Part shown: positions 1 to 8,726 of the stretch, in pieces
Layout of the letters: each line of letters starts with the position of its first letter
How positions within the stretch are numbered: position 1 is the first letter of the stretch
Source of the DNA: Variovorax jilinensis
GTDB lineage: Bacteria > Pseudomonadota > Gammaproteobacteria > Burkholderiales > Burkholderiaceae_C
Direction of reading: 5' to 3'
NCBI RefSeq assembly: GCF_030316885.1
Contig: NZ_JASZYQ010000001.1
Span: 1 to 64,000 of the forward strand
DNA length: 64,000 nt
Translations under genes and position numbers: made by a program
Notes under the pieces: model-generated
Seen by the model: only the letters and a program-made list of their open reading frames with translations
Told to the model about the DNA's origin: nothing
Database searches by the model: none

Positions 1-113
1 TCACCGTGAAGCTGATCAACCCGATCGCGATGGAAGAAGGCCTGCGCTTCGCCATCCGTGAAGGCGGCCGTACCGTGGGTTCGGGCGTCGTGGCCAAGAT
101 CCTCGACATCTAA
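1..113 (+). CDS. tuf: Elongation factor Tu, C-terminal fragment
   Basis: Only the last 36 or so codons are inside the window; the gene begins upstream. The frame reads a [24 protein letters not shown] segment and ends [11 protein letters not shown], the standard C-terminus of bacterial EF-Tu domain 3. EF-Tu delivers aminoacyl-tRNA to the ribosome as a GTPase. It stands 21 bases before rpsJ, the usual end of the str operon running into the S10 operon. Identification is secure despite the short fragment. Confidence 0.95.
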   Translation, partial: TVKLINPIAMEEGLRFAIREGGRTVGSGVVAKILDI

Positions 114-134
114 GCCGGACGCAAAGGAATCATC

Positions 135-449
135 ATGGCTACCAAGCAAAAGATCCGTATCCGCCTGAAGGCATTCGACTACAAGCTGATCGACCAGTCG
201 GCTGCCGAGATCGTCGACACCGCCAAGCGCACCGGCGCGATCGTCAAGGGCCCCGTGCCCCTGCCGACCCGCATGAAGCGTTTCGACATCCTGCGTTCGC
301 CGCACGTCAACAAGACGTCGCGCGACCAGCTCGAGATCCGCACGCACCAGCGCCTGATGGACATCGTCGATCCGACCGACAAGACCGTGGACGCGCTGAT
401 GAAGCTCGACCTGCCGGCTGGCGTGGACGTCGAAATCAAGCTGCAATAA
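135..449 (+). CDS. rpsJ: 30S ribosomal protein S10
   Basis: The 104-residue protein is the normal length for S10 and carries typical family segments such as [13 protein letters not shown] near the N-terminus and GPVPLPTR in the middle. S10 is part of the 30S head and, as NusE, of antitermination complexes. The ATG follows an aaaggaa ribosome-binding site. It normally starts a long operon, but here it is followed directly by a strong terminator, so it is probably co-transcribed with tuf and the upstream str genes rather than with rplC. Confidence 0.98.
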   Translation: MATKQKIRIRLKAFDYKLIDQSAAEIVDTAKRTGAIVKGPVPLPTRMKRFDILRSPHVNKTSRDQLEIRTHQRLMDIVDPTDKTVDALMKLDLPAGVDVEIKLQ

Positions 450-480
450 ACGGCGCGGGCCCCAAAGGTCTTCCCGTCCG

Positions 481-517
481 GGCCCGCCGGCAGAAATGCC
501 GGCGGGCCTTCTTTTTT
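481..517 (+). terminator. Rho-independent terminator after rpsJ
   Basis: A perfect 12-bp GC-rich stem (ggcccgccggca at 481-492, tgccggcgggcc at 497-508) closes a four-base gaaa loop and is followed by ttctttttt. It lies 31 bases after the rpsJ stop and should end tuf-rpsJ transcription, which separates rpsJ from the rest of the S10 genes. Confidence 0.92.
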
Positions 518-620
518 CTGCATCGGTGCATCGGCTGTGGCATCCTCGAAATCTGAGGCGGCAGGCTGGTTCGCTGAAATCGCCCAGAAAGTGGCGAGGT
601 ACTTCTCGGGGAGCTCGGAC

Positions 621-2204
621 ATGTTGGCTGTGCAAGGTTGGCGAGGCGGAATCGCGCTGGGGTTGCTGGGCCTGCTGGTCGCCTGCGGGGGCGGTGGCGG
701 CGGGGGTGGCGGCGCCTTCCTGCCTGTGGGCGGCGGCGTGTCCACCGTGACGCTGAGCGGCACGGCCACCTACGTCTCGATCCCGAATGTCAACGGTGGC
801 CTCAACTATGCGGCCGCTGCCCCGAAACCCATTCGCGGGGCCAGCGTGGAGGTGGTCGACGGTACGGGCGGTGTCATCGCCGCCACGACCACCGATGCCA
901 GCGGTGTCTATTCCGCGTCCGTGCCGGGCTCGACATCGGTGCTGCTGCGGATCAAGGCGCAGATGACGCAGGGCGGAAGCGGCCCGAGCTGGGACGTCAC
1001 GGTGCGCGACAACACCCAGTCGGGCGCGATCTACGCGCTGGAGACGCCGGCCTTCTCCAGCGGCACGGCGGCAACGCTCCGACGCAACGTGGAGGCGCCT
1101 TCGGGCTGGGACGGCAGCCGCTATGCCGACACCCGCGTCGCCGGTCCGTTCGCGATCCTCGACACGGTCTACGTCGCGCAGGCCAAGGTGCTCTCGGTGG
1201 CGCCGGGCGCCGTCTTCCCGCCGCTGCGCCTGTATTGGAGCGTGAACAACGTCGGGTCCGTCGGCGACGCGGCGCTGGGCCAGATCGGCACCACCTCGTT
1301 CGCCTCCGACGCCAATGGGCGCGCCATCTATGTGCTCGGCAAGGCCGACGTCGACACCGACGAATACGACGAGTCGGTGATCGCCCACGAATGGGGTCAC
1401 TACTACCAGTCGGTCTTCAGCCGCGACGATTCGCCGGGGGGCCGACATGACGGCAACGACCTGCTCGATCGCCGCGTGGCCTTCTCGGAGGGCTGGGGCA
1501 ACGCCTGGTCGGGCATCGCGCTGGGGCGCAGCAACTACACGGACTCGACCTACCTGGGGCAGGCTTCCGGTACCAACATCGCGCTGAGCAGCGGTGGCGC
1601 ACCGACGCCCGGCTGGTACCGCGAGGCCTCGGTGCACGCGGTCATCTGGCGCCTCGCCGGGCAGGTCGGCTTCAAGCCGATCCACGATGCCCTGACCGGC
1701 GCGGCGTTCAGGAACGGCGTCGCGGTGACTTCCATTCATTCCTTTGCCGCAGCCTTCCAGGCCGCCGCCCCGGCGAACGCCCCGGTGCTGAACGGCCTGC
1801 TGGCCGGCGAGTCGATCAGTGCCGCGTCGGCCGATCCCTTCGGGCTGGCCGAGTCCAACGATGGCGGCGTGCCGAGCGCGCTGCCGCTCTACCGATCCGC
1901 GACTGTCGGCGGCAGCACGACCGCATGCGTCACCAACACGGCGGGCCCCGGCAACAAGCTCGGCGACTACGTCTATCTGCGCTTCACGGCACCGGCCGGG
2001 GCGCGCACGTTCACGATCACCGGGCCTGGCGCAGCCGACCCGGACTTCGCGATCTACACCAGCAGCGGCCAGGTTGCCCAGTCGATCAAATACGGCAGCA
2101 GCGAGACCGCGACGGTCAGCCTCCCGGGCGGCGAAGCCGTTCTGGTGATCAACGACTACAACTCTTCTTCGGCGTCCACATGTTTCAACGTCACCATCCA
2201 GTGA
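621..2204 (+). CDS. Secreted metallopeptidase-like lipoprotein
   Basis: A predicted 527-residue lipoprotein of no named family that I recognise. From the ATG at 621 (ggggag ribosome-binding site a few bases upstream) the N-terminus is a short charged segment, a hydrophobic stretch and an LLVAC lipobox, then a run of glycines. Residues about 50-120 look like a carboxypeptidase-regulatory-type beta domain ([20 protein letters not shown]). HEWGH at 256-260 is a zinc HExxH motif, and SEGWG with Glu290, 30 residues later, fits a third gluzincin ligand as in the EGW motif of fungalysin-type peptidases. The last 90 residues resemble a pre-peptidase C-terminal domain. An in-frame ATG at 537 would hide the signal peptide. 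The gene overlaps the next one by GTGA and is wedged between rpsJ and rplC. The zinc-peptidase role is inferred from the motifs; the substrate is unknown. Confidence 0.75.
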   Translation: MLAVQGWRGGIALGLLGLLVACGGGGGGGGGAFLPVGGGVSTVTLSGTATYVSIPNVNGGLNYAAAAPKPIRGASVEVVDGTGGVIAATTTDASGVYSASVPGSTSVLLRIKAQMTQGGSGPSWDVTVRDNTQSGAIYALETPAFSSGTAATLRRNVEAPSGWDGSRYADTRVAGPFAILDTVYVAQAKVLSVAPGAVFPPLRLYWSVNNVGSVGDAALGQIGTTSFASDANGRAIYVLGKADVDTDEYDESVIAHEWGHYYQSVFSRDDSPGGRHDGNDLLDRRVAFSEGWGNAWSGIALGRSNYTDSTYLGQASGTNIALSSGGAPTPGWYREASVHAVIWRLAGQVGFKPIHDALTGAAFRNGVAVTSIHSFAAAFQAAAPANAPVLNGLLAGESISAASADPFGLAESNDGGVPSALPLYRSATVGGSTTACVTNTAGPGNKLGDYVYLRFTAPAGARTFTITGPGAADPDFAIYTSSGQVAQSIKYGSSETATVSLPGGEAVLVINDYNSSSASTCFNVTIQ

Positions 2205-2758
2205 AGCACGCGCAGCCGGGCGGCTTGCACGCGACCGCGGCCCTGGCCGCAACGGCGCTCGCGATCTTCCTGCTCCTGGGCGCGGCCCCGGTGGCCCGGA
2301 GCACGGAGTCGACGGCGGCGCCCGGCAAGGCCGGGCCGGCGGGCGCCGTGATCCGCACGGCCCCGATGAAGGCCGGCGGATCGGGCGTGGTCGTGCAGTA
2401 CCAGCTCGACGACGCGCCGGCCGGGGGCGCCACGGTGCCGGTGGTGCTGGTATTCGGCAACATTTCCGATCCGGACGGCGCCACCGTGCGGCTGTCGGTC
2501 GACGGCGGCCTTTCCCTGGCGCCCGGCGGCGAGACCGTGCGCCGGCTGCCGGCGGGCCAGGCCGTCAGCTGGACGGTCGAACTGAAGGCGCCTGCCGCAG
2601 GCACGGGCTATCTGAACGTCTTCACGACCCAGTTCGGGGCCACCAGCGCCACCTCGATCCCGGTGCAGGTCGGCAAAGCCCCGGCCGCGATGCCCGCCAG
2701 CGGCTCGCTCAAGCAGGGCCGCGACGGCGAAAAGATCCTGCCGATGAAGGTCAAGTAG
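2201..2758 (+). CDS. Small exported beta-rich protein coupled to the metallopeptidase
   Basis: Start GTG 2201 overlaps the upstream stop as GTGA, which implies translational coupling; an in-frame ATG at 2180 is the alternative. The 185-residue product has a basic N-terminus, a hydrophobic segment (ATALAIFLLLGAAPVA) consistent with a signal peptide, and a mature part rich in Val, Gly, Thr and Ser (VVLVFGNISDPDGATVRLSV). This suggests an Ig-like beta-sandwich. It has no catalytic motif and no family I recognise. It is probably exported and acts with, or is handled by, the metallopeptidase encoded before it; that partnership is inferred only from coupling. Confidence 0.65.
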   Translation: MKHAQPGGLHATAALAATALAIFLLLGAAPVARSTESTAAPGKAGPAGAVIRTAPMKAGGSGVVVQYQLDDAPAGGATVPVVLVFGNISDPDGATVRLSVDGGLSLAPGGETVRRLPAGQAVSWTVELKAPAAGTGYLNVFTTQFGATSATSIPVQVGKAPAAMPASGSLKQGRDGEKILPMKVK

Positions 2759-2786
2759 CCGCTCCTGGGCGGCCCGGTGCGCCCGC

Positions 2787-2816
2787 TTGCGTTCCCGCGT
2801 GGTTGCGGGCTATAAT
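2787..2816 (+). promoter_or_regulatory. Promoter of the rplC-rpsQ operon
   Basis: A perfect TATAAT at 2811-2816 stands 18 bases after TTGCGT at 2787-2792. This is the closest match to a sigma-70 consensus seen in this part of the window and lies about 185 bases before rplC. It explains how the rplC block is transcribed despite the terminator after rpsJ. Confidence 0.8.
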
Positions 2817-2819
2817 GTT

Positions 2820-3000
2820 CGGCTCTGCCTAACTTGCGTCTTCAGGGTTGACCCCAAGGGGTTTCTCGAAGAGGCGGCGGTGGAGCTTTATCAACCCTTT
2901 TGTGCTGTCCGCGGCGCCGGAAATCCGGCAAGGCGGCAAAACGCTGTCGCCAATTGAAGTGGCAGCGGTGCAAGAGGACTTCCATTTTTGGAGAAAACAA
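2820..3000 (+). promoter_or_regulatory. Long 5' leader of rplC
   Basis: About 180 untranslated bases separate the promoter from the rplC start, long for this compact genome. They hold small stems (GCCGG/CCGGC near 2918-2931; GAAGT/ACTTC at about 2957-2983) and end in a ggag ribosome-binding site. In Escherichia coli the S10 operon leader is the target of L4 autoregulation, and rplD lies just downstream here, so an L4-responsive leader is plausible. That role is inference; I do not recognise the E. coli structure. Confidence 0.45.
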
Positions 3001-3681
3001 ATGAGTCTGAGCAACTCCCTCGGGTTGCTGGGTCGCAAGGTGGGGATGATGCGTCTCTTCACCGATGATGGGGACGCAGTTCCCGTCACGGTGGTGGATG
3101 TGTCCAACAACCGCGTGACCCAGGTCAAAACCCAAGAGAACGATGGCTACGTCGCCCTGCAGGTGACGTTCGGTTCGCGCAAGGCATCGCGCGTGACCAA
3201 GCCGGCAGCCGGTCACCTCGCCAAGGCGGGTGTCGAAGCTGGCGAAATCATCCAGGAATTCCGCGTGACCGCCGATACGGCCGGTCAGCACAAGGCAGGT
3301 GGCGTCATTGCCGCGGCCAGCGTGTTCGCGGTCGGCCAGAAGGTCGACGTCCAGGGTACCTCGATCGGCAAGGGCTTCGCCGGCACGATCAAGCGCCACA
3401 ACATGTCGTCGCAGCGCGCGTCGCACGGCAACAGCCGTTCGCACAACGTGCCCGGCTCGATCGGCATGGCGCAGGATCCCGGCCGCGTGTTCCCTGGCAA
3501 GCGCATGACGGGCCATCTCGGCGACGTCACCGTGACGACCCAGAACCTCGACGTGATCCGCATCGACGAAGCACGTCAATTGCTCCTGATCAAGGGCGCG
3601 ATCCCCGGCTCGAAGGGTGGCTTCGTCACCGTGCGTCCGGCCGTCAAGGCCAAGCCGCAAGCCGCTGAAGGAGCCAAGTAA
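3001..3681 (+). CDS. rplC: 50S ribosomal protein L3
   Basis: 226 residues starting [20 protein letters not shown], a normal L3 start preceded by ggag; the open frame extends further upstream but lacks similarity there. The conserved [20 protein letters not shown] loop contains the glutamine methylated by PrmB in other bacteria and reaches towards the peptidyl-transferase centre. L3 is an early 50S assembly protein. Its stop overlaps the rplD ATG by one base. Confidence 0.97.
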   Translation: MSLSNSLGLLGRKVGMMRLFTDDGDAVPVTVVDVSNNRVTQVKTQENDGYVALQVTFGSRKASRVTKPAAGHLAKAGVEAGEIIQEFRVTADTAGQHKAGGVIAAASVFAVGQKVDVQGTSIGKGFAGTIKRHNMSSQRASHGNSRSHNVPGSIGMAQDPGRVFPGKRMTGHLGDVTVTTQNLDVIRIDEARQLLLIKGAIPGSKGGFVTVRPAVKAKPQAAEGAK

Positions 3682-4301
3682 TGGAACTCGAACTCCTGAA
3701 CGAACAAGGCCAGGCCGCGTCGAAGTACGACGCCCCCGAGACCGTGTTCGGCCGTGACTACAACGAAGACCTGGTCCACCAGATCGTCGTCGCATTCCAG
3801 GCCAACGCCCGCCAAGGCACGCGCGCCCAGAAGGACCGCGAGCAGGTCAAGCACTCGACCAAGAAGCCTTTCAAGCAAAAGGGAACGGGCCGCGCCCGTG
3901 CCGGTATGACCTCGTCGCCGCTGTGGCGCGGGGGTGGCCGCATCTTCCCGAACATGCCCGACGAAAACTTCTCGCAGAAGATCAACAAGAAGATGTACCG
4001 CGCCGGCATGGCGTCGATCTTCTCGCAGCTCGCTCGCGAAGGCCGTCTGGCCGTGGTCGATTCGATCAAGGTCGACTCGCCCAAGACCAAGCCGCTGGCT
4101 GCCAAGTTCAAGGCGATGAACCTTGAATCGGTGCTGGTGATCGCCGAGGAAGTCGACGAGAACCTGTACCTGGCCTCGCGCAACCTCGTCAACGTGCTCG
4201 TGGTCGAGCCGCGCTACGCCGATCCGGTGTCGCTGGTTCACTACAAGAAGGTGCTGGTCACCAAGGGTGCGGTCGACAAGCTCAAGGAGATGTTCGCATG
4301 A
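3681..4301 (+). CDS. rplD: 50S ribosomal protein L4
   Basis: 206 residues with the characteristic extended loop ([19 protein letters not shown]) that lines the exit tunnel, and [13 protein letters not shown] just after it. L4 binds 23S rRNA and in enterobacteria represses the S10 operon. The ATG overlaps the rplC stop (TAATG) and its own stop overlaps rplW (ATGA), so translation is coupled on both sides. Confidence 0.97.
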   Translation: MELELLNEQGQAASKYDAPETVFGRDYNEDLVHQIVVAFQANARQGTRAQKDREQVKHSTKKPFKQKGTGRARAGMTSSPLWRGGGRIFPNMPDENFSQKINKKMYRAGMASIFSQLAREGRLAVVDSIKVDSPKTKPLAAKFKAMNLESVLVIAEEVDENLYLASRNLVNVLVVEPRYADPVSLVHYKKVLVTKGAVDKLKEMFA

Positions 4302-4633
4302 GCCGCATGAACCCCACTCCCAAGCAGCGTCAGTTCGACGAAGGTCGTCTGATGAACGTGCTGGTCGCACCGATCGTGTCCGAGAAGGCCACGATGGTCG
4401 GCGAAAAGTCCAATGCCGTCACCTTCAAGGTGCTGCAGGACGCCACCAAGCCCGAGATCAAGGCCGCCGTCGAACTGATGTTCAAGGTCGAGGTCAAGGG
4501 TGTGTCGGTGCTCAACACCAAGGGCAAGACCAAGCGCTTCGGCAAGTCCATCGGTCGCCGCGACAACGTTCGCAAGGCCTATGTCACGCTGAAGGCCGGT
4601 CAAGAGCTCAACCTCGTCGGGGAAGGCGCTTAA
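4298..4633 (+). CDS. rplW: 50S ribosomal protein L23
   Basis: 111 residues, slightly longer than E. coli L23 because of an N-terminal segment ([17 protein letters not shown]) before the conserved [11 protein letters not shown] start of the fold. L23 surrounds the tunnel exit and docks trigger factor and SRP. The ATG overlaps the rplD stop. Met at the next in-frame ATG ([10 protein letters not shown]) is a possible shorter start, but the overlap favours the longer one. Confidence 0.93.
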   Translation: MSRMNPTPKQRQFDEGRLMNVLVAPIVSEKATMVGEKSNAVTFKVLQDATKPEIKAAVELMFKVEVKGVSVLNTKGKTKRFGKSIGRRDNVRKAYVTLKAGQELNLVGEGA

Positions 4634-4635
4634 TC

Positions 4636-5460
4636 ATGGCCGTCATCAAGATGAAACCCACTTCGCCGGGCCAACGCGGCGCGGTGAAGATCTCGCGGGA
4701 CCACCTGTACAAGGGTGCTCCTCACGCTCCCCTGCTGGAACCGCAATTCCAGAAGGCCGGCCGCAACAACAACGGTCACATCACGATCCGTCACCGTGGC
4801 GGTGGTTCCAAGCACCACTACCGCGTTGTCGACTTCGTGCGCAACAAGGACGGCATCCCGGCCAAGGTCGAACGCATCGAGTACGACCCGAACCGCACCG
4901 CCCACATCGCGCTCGTGTGCTACGCCGACGGCGAACGCCGCTACATCATCGCTCCGCGCGGTCTTGAAGCCGGCGCAACGCTGCTGAGCGGTGCCGAAGC
5001 GCCGATCCGCGCCGGCAACACGCTGCCGATCCGCAACATCCCTGTCGGCTCGACCATCCACTGCATCGAACTGCAACCCGGCAAGGGCGCGCAGATCGCT
5101 CGCTCGGCTGGTACGTCCGCCACGCTGCTGGCCCGCGAAGGCGTCTACGCCCAGGTCCGCATGCGCTCGGGTGAAGTGCGCCGCGTGCACGTCGAGTGCC
5201 GCGCCACCATCGGCGAAGTCGCCAACGAGGAACACAGCCTGCGCCAGCTCGGCAAGGCCGGTGCGACCCGCTGGAAGGGTATTCGTCCCACCGTTCGCGG
5301 TGTGGTGATGAACCCGGTCGACCACCCGCACGGTGGCGGCGAAGGCAAGACCGGCGAAGGCCGTCATCCTGTCGACCCGTGGGGCAACCTGACCAAGGGC
5401 TATCGCACCCGTAACAACAAGCGCACGCAAGTCTTCATCGTGTCGCGTCGCAAGAAGTAA
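4636..5460 (+). CDS. rplB: 50S ribosomal protein L2
   Basis: 274 residues, normal L2 length, starting [15 protein letters not shown] two bases after the rplW stop. Conserved features include [12 protein letters not shown] near the N-terminus and [13 protein letters not shown] near the C-terminus, including the histidine region important for peptidyl transfer and subunit joining. L2 is among the most conserved 50S proteins and binds domain IV of 23S rRNA. Confidence 0.98.
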   Translation: MAVIKMKPTSPGQRGAVKISRDHLYKGAPHAPLLEPQFQKAGRNNNGHITIRHRGGGSKHHYRVVDFVRNKDGIPAKVERIEYDPNRTAHIALVCYADGERRYIIAPRGLEAGATLLSGAEAPIRAGNTLPIRNIPVGSTIHCIELQPGKGAQIARSAGTSATLLAREGVYAQVRMRSGEVRRVHVECRATIGEVANEEHSLRQLGKAGATRWKGIRPTVRGVVMNPVDHPHGGGEGKTGEGRHPVDPWGNLTKGYRTRNNKRTQVFIVSRRKK

Positions 5461-5470
5461 GGGTTAGCAC

Positions 5471-5749
5471 ATGACTCGCTCTCTCAAAAAGGGTCCGTTC
5501 GTCGACCACCACCTCGTGGCCAAGGCCGACAAGGCCGTGACGACCAAGGACAAGAAGCCGATCAAGACCTGGTCGCGTCGCTCGATGGTCCTGCCCGAGT
5601 TCATCGGCCTGACCATTGCCGTGCACAACGGCAAGCAGCACGTGCCCGTGTACATCACCGACCAGATGGTCGGCCACAAGCTCGGCGAATTTGCGCTCAC
5701 GCGCACGTTCAAGGGGCACCCCGCGGACAAGAAAGTCCAGAAGAAGTAA
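5471..5749 (+). CDS. rpsS: 30S ribosomal protein S19
   Basis: 92 residues, the family length, starting [15 protein letters not shown] and containing [15 protein letters not shown]19 pairs with S13 in the head of the 30S subunit. It lies between rplB and rplV with short spacers, in the standard S10 operon order. Confidence 0.98.
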   Translation: MTRSLKKGPFVDHHLVAKADKAVTTKDKKPIKTWSRRSMVLPEFIGLTIAVHNGKQHVPVYITDQMVGHKLGEFALTRTFKGHPADKKVQKK

Positions 5750-5758
5750 GGAACGACC

Positions 5759-6091
5759 ATGTCTGAAACACGTGCAGTCCTCCGCGGCGTCCGCCTCTCG
5801 GTCGACAAGGGCCGTCTGGTCGCTGACCTGATCCGCGGCAAGAAGGTCGATCAAGCGCTCAACGTTCTGCAGTTCACGCAGAAGAAGGCCGCTGTGATCA
5901 TCAAGAAGGTGCTCGAGTCGGCCATCGCCAACGCCGAGCACAACGACGGGGCCGACATCGACGAACTGAAGGTCAAGACCATCTACGTCGAGCAAGGCGC
6001 CACGCTCAAGCGCTTCACCGCGCGCGCCAAGGGTCGCGGCAATCGCATCAGCAAGCCCACGTGCCATGTGTACGTGACGGTTGGCAATTAA
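5759..6091 (+). CDS. rplV: 50S ribosomal protein L22
   Basis: 110 residues, with [20 protein letters not shown] near the N-terminus and the beta-hairpin ending [18 protein letters not shown]22's hairpin narrows the nascent-chain tunnel. An aaggaac ribosome-binding site precedes the ATG. Confidence 0.97.
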   Translation: MSETRAVLRGVRLSVDKGRLVADLIRGKKVDQALNVLQFTQKKAAVIIKKVLESAIANAEHNDGADIDELKVKTIYVEQGATLKRFTARAKGRGNRISKPTCHVYVTVGN

Positions 6092-6104
6092 GGCTGGAAG
6101 AAAT

Positions 6105-7031
6105 ATGGGACAGAAAATCCACCCAACCGGCTTCCGCCTCGCGGTCAGCCGTAACTGGTCCAGCCGCTGGTACGCAAGCAACAAGGACTTCGCCGGCATG
6201 CTGGCGGAGGACATCAAGGTGCGCGAGTACCTGAAGAAGAAGCTCAAGAACGCATCCGTCTCGCGCGTGCTGATCGAGCGTCCGGCCAAGAATGCCCGCA
6301 TCACGATCTACTCGGCACGTCCGGGCGTCGTGATCGGCAAGAAGGGCGAAGACATCGAGAACCTCAAGCGTGAACTCGGTCGCCAGCTCGGCGTGCCGGT
6401 CGCGGTCAACATCGAAGAAGTGCGCAAGCCCGAAATCGATGCCAAGCTGATCGCCGACAGCATCACGCAGCAGCTCGAGAAGCGGATCATGTTCCGCCGC
6501 GCCATGAAGCGTGCCATGCAGAACGCCATGCGTCTGGGTGCCCAGGGCATCAAGATCATGTCGTCGGGCCGCCTGAACGGCATCGAAATCGCTCGTTGCG
6601 AGTGGTACCGCGAAGGTCGCGTGCCGCTTCACACGCTGCGCGCCGACATCGACTACGGCACCTCGGAAGCCAAGACCACGTACGGCGTCATCGGCGTCAA
6701 GGTCTGGGTCTACAAGGGCGACACGCTGGGTCGCAACGACCTGCCGGCCGTCGAAACGCCGCGTCCCGACGACGAGCGCCGCCCCCGCGGCCCGCGTCGC
6801 GATGGCCGCCCGGGTGGCGACCGTCCGGGTTCGGACCGTCGCGGTCCTGGCCCGCGCGCCGGTGCCCGTGGCCCGATCGGTGGCAACACCGCGCCGGCCG
6901 ATGGCAGCGACAAGCCCGCAGAAGCCACTGGTGGAGCTCCGGCTGCACCGGGTGCAGACTCGAAACCCGCCGTTAAGCGCGTACGCAAAGCCGCGCCAGC
7001 TGCAGCAGCTGACGGTGCCAAGACCGAGTGA
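6105..7031 (+). CDS. rpsC: 30S ribosomal protein S3 with long C-terminal extension
   Basis: 308 residues from ATG 6105 ([14 protein letters not shown]); the open frame reaches back to 6081 but those codons overlap rplV. Residues 1-210 are ordinary S3, with a KH domain ([10 protein letters not shown]) and the [18 protein letters not shown]-terminal fold. E. coli S3 ends soon after this; here a further 80 or so residues follow. They are very rich in Arg, Pro, Gly and Asp ([20 protein letters not shown]), then Ala and Lys, and are predicted to be disordered. S3 lines the mRNA entry channel, so the tail would project near it. Extensions of this kind occur in related betaproteobacteria as far as I recall. 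Confidence 0.96.
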   Translation: MGQKIHPTGFRLAVSRNWSSRWYASNKDFAGMLAEDIKVREYLKKKLKNASVSRVLIERPAKNARITIYSARPGVVIGKKGEDIENLKRELGRQLGVPVAVNIEEVRKPEIDAKLIADSITQQLEKRIMFRRAMKRAMQNAMRLGAQGIKIMSSGRLNGIEIARCEWYREGRVPLHTLRADIDYGTSEAKTTYGVIGVKVWVYKGDTLGRNDLPAVETPRPDDERRPRGPRRDGRPGGDRPGSDRRGPGPRAGARGPIGGNTAPADGSDKPAEATGGAPAAPGADSKPAVKRVRKAAPAAAADGAKTE

Positions 7032-7059
7032 TCGGTCTTAGAACTACGGAGTAACAAAA

Positions 7060-7476
7060 ATGCTGCAACCTGCACGCAGAAAGTTCCGCAAGGAACAAAA
7101 GGGCCGCAACACCGGCATCGCGACCCGCGGCAACGCGGTGTCGTTCGGTGACTTCGGCCTGAAGTCGATCGACCGCGGCCGTCTGACGGCCCGCCAGATC
7201 GAAGCCGCACGTCGCGCGATCTCGCGTCACGTCAAGCGCGGTGGCCGCATCTGGATTCGTGTGTTCCCCGACAAGCCGATCTCCCACAAGCCCGCAGAAG
7301 TGCGGATGGGTAACGGCAAGGGCAACCCCGAGTACTACGTCGCCGAAATCCAGCCCGGCAAGGTGATCTACGAGATCGTCGGCGTGCCCGAAGAACTGGC
7401 CCGCGAGGCCTTCCGTCTGGCCGCTGCCAAGCTGCCGCTGCGCACGACCTTCGTCGCTCGCCAGCTCGGCGCCTGA
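7060..7476 (+). CDS. rplP: 50S ribosomal protein L16
   Basis: 138 residues, normal length, starting [17 protein letters not shown] and containing [19 protein letters not shown] and [14 protein letters not shown]16 binds near the A-site and helps position the acceptor end of tRNA; the central arginine is a known hydroxylation site in other bacteria. It lies 28 bases after rpsC. Confidence 0.98.
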   Translation: MLQPARRKFRKEQKGRNTGIATRGNAVSFGDFGLKSIDRGRLTARQIEAARRAISRHVKRGGRIWIRVFPDKPISHKPAEVRMGNGKGNPEYYVAEIQPGKVIYEIVGVPEELAREAFRLAAAKLPLRTTFVARQLGA

Positions 7477-7490
7477 TCGAGGAGAACACC

Positions 7491-7742
7491 ATGGCAACAC
7501 GTAAAAAGAAGGAAGTCGCGGCCCCCGCCAAGACTTCGAAGGCCGCCGAACTGCGCAACAAGGACGTTGCAGGCCTGGAAACCGAAATCAAGGACCTGCA
7601 GAAGGCTCATTTCGGTCTTCGCATGCAGAAGGCGACCCAACAACTGTCGAACACGTCGACGCTGCGCGTGACGCGCCGCGACATCGCCCGTGCAAAGACC
7701 ATTCTTGCGCAGAAGCAGCAAGAAGCCCAAGCCGCCAAGTAA
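7491..7742 (+). CDS. rpmC: 50S ribosomal protein L29, N-terminally extended
   Basis: 83 residues, against about 63-65 in E. coli. The core runs from [20 protein letters not shown] to the C-terminal helix with [20 protein letters not shown]. The extra N-terminus ([16 protein letters not shown]) is Lys/Ala rich. The ATG has a gaggag ribosome-binding site and no better internal start, so the extension looks genuine. L29 sits at the tunnel exit next to L23. Confidence 0.94.
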   Translation: MATRKKKEVAAPAKTSKAAELRNKDVAGLETEIKDLQKAHFGLRMQKATQQLSNTSTLRVTRRDIARAKTILAQKQQEAQAAK

Positions 7743-7751
7743 GGAGTGACC

Positions 7752-8021
7752 ATGACGGAAGCTAAAAAATCCCTCAAGCGCACCTTGATCGGCAAGGTGG
7801 TCAGCGACAAGCGCCAGAAGACCGTGACCGTGCTGGTCGAGCGTCGTGTGAAGCACGAGCTCTACGGCAAGATCGTGGCCAAGACCAGCAAGTACCACGC
7901 CCATGACGAAAATGGCGAGTACAAGCTCGGCGACACCATCGAGATCACGGAGAGCCGTCCGATCTCGAAGTCGAAGAACTGGGTCGTGACCCGTCTGGTG
8001 CAGAAGGCCGCCCTGGTCTGA
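7752..8021 (+). CDS. rpsQ: 30S ribosomal protein S17
   Basis: 89 residues from ATG 7752 ([18 protein letters not shown]). A GTG two codons earlier is inside the aaggag ribosome-binding site at 7741-7746, so ATG is preferred. The OB-fold core is present ([36 protein letters not shown]). S17 is an early 16S rRNA-binding protein. It is the last gene of this operon; a terminator follows and rplN is absent. Confidence 0.97.
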   Translation: MTEAKKSLKRTLIGKVVSDKRQKTVTVLVERRVKHELYGKIVAKTSKYHAHDENGEYKLGDTIEITESRPISKSKNWVVTRLVQKAALV

Positions 8022-8069
8022 GCCCCGACTGGCGGCGGTGTCAGACCCGCCGACGCAGCCAAAGCCGAA

Positions 8070-8100
8070 ACGGCCCACAATGTGGGCCGTTTTTCTTTTT
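8070..8100 (+). terminator. Terminator of the rplC-rpsQ operon
   Basis: A 9-bp stem (acggcccac/gtgggccgt) with a three-base loop spans 8070-8090 and is followed by ttttcttttt. It stands about 50 bases after the rpsQ stop and marks the end of the ribosomal operon. Confidence 0.9.
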
Positions 8101-8114
8101 CTGGAGCACCACAC

Positions 8115-8621
8115 ATGATCAAAGTCGGCGACACCCTTCCTTCGGCAACCCTGCAGGAGTACTCCGAAGTGGAGGGCGAGGGCTGCAGCATCGGCCCGAA
8201 CCCGGTCGACGTCACCAAGGCCGCGGCGGGCAAGACCATTGCGCTCTTTGCATTGCCGGGCGCCTTCACGCCCACCTGCTCGGCCAAGCATGTGCCGGGC
8301 TATGTGCAGCATCACGACGACTTCAAGGCCGCCGGCGTCGACGAGATCTGGTGCGTGAGCGTGAACGACGCCTTCGTGATGGGCGCCTGGGCGCGCGACC
8401 AGAACACCGGCACCAAGGTGCGGATGCTGGCCGACGGCAGCGGTGCCTTCGCCAATGCCACCGGGCTGACGCTCGACCTGACCGCGCGCGGCATGGGCGT
8501 GCGCAGCAACCGCTATTCGATGCTGGTGAAGGACGGCAAGGTGGCGACCCTCAACGTCGAGGGACCCGGCAAGTTCGAGGTCAGCGACGCCGACACCTTG
8601 CTGGCCCAGGCCAAGGCCTGA
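8115..8621 (+). CDS. Peroxiredoxin, Prx5-type
   Basis: 168 residues from ATG 8115. The peroxidatic cysteine is Cys55 in PGAFTPTCS, the Prx5-family form of the thioredoxin-fold peroxiredoxin active site; VSVNDAFVMGAWARDQ is another family segment. It reduces hydroperoxides with a thiol such as glutaredoxin or thioredoxin as donor. It begins 15 bases after the ribosomal terminator tract, so its promoter must overlap the terminator region or rely on read-through. It runs convergent to the acetyltransferase. Confidence 0.93.
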   Translation: MIKVGDTLPSATLQEYSEVEGEGCSIGPNPVDVTKAAAGKTIALFALPGAFTPTCSAKHVPGYVQHHDDFKAAGVDEIWCVSVNDAFVMGAWARDQNTGTKVRMLADGSGAFANATGLTLDLTARGMGVRSNRYSMLVKDGKVATLNVEGPGKFEVSDADTLLAQAKA

Positions 8622-8642
8622 CCCTGCATTGACGCGATTCCA

Positions 8643-8700
8643 GAGGAACCGGCTTCGCCGGACCGCAGGAATTGCCCCGGCCGGAGGTGGTCGGACTCCA
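8643..8700 (+). repeat. Degenerate copy of dispersed intergenic repeat
   Basis: In the convergent gap between the peroxiredoxin and acetyltransferase genes, the sequence ggaaccggcttcgccgg, then ccgcagg, ttgccccgg and ggtgg follows the same order as the near-identical repeats at 59066-59150 and (reverse complement) 44475-44558. It lacks the clear gtgagccaacctgggg end. I read it as an eroded copy in the same orientation as the 59066 one. Confidence 0.6.
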
Positions 8701-8726
8701 CCGAGCGAGCCCGACGCGGCGCCGGG

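Noticed and set aside
537..620. Upstream ATG for the metallopeptidase gene at 537
   Set aside because: It would bury the lipoprotein signal peptide under 28 extra residues; ATG 621 has a good ribosome-binding site and starts directly before the hydrophobic segment.
2848..3000. N-terminal extension of L3 from the open frame before 3001
   Set aside because: No family similarity, and ATG 3001 with ggag matches known L3 starts. The segment is better read as a leader.
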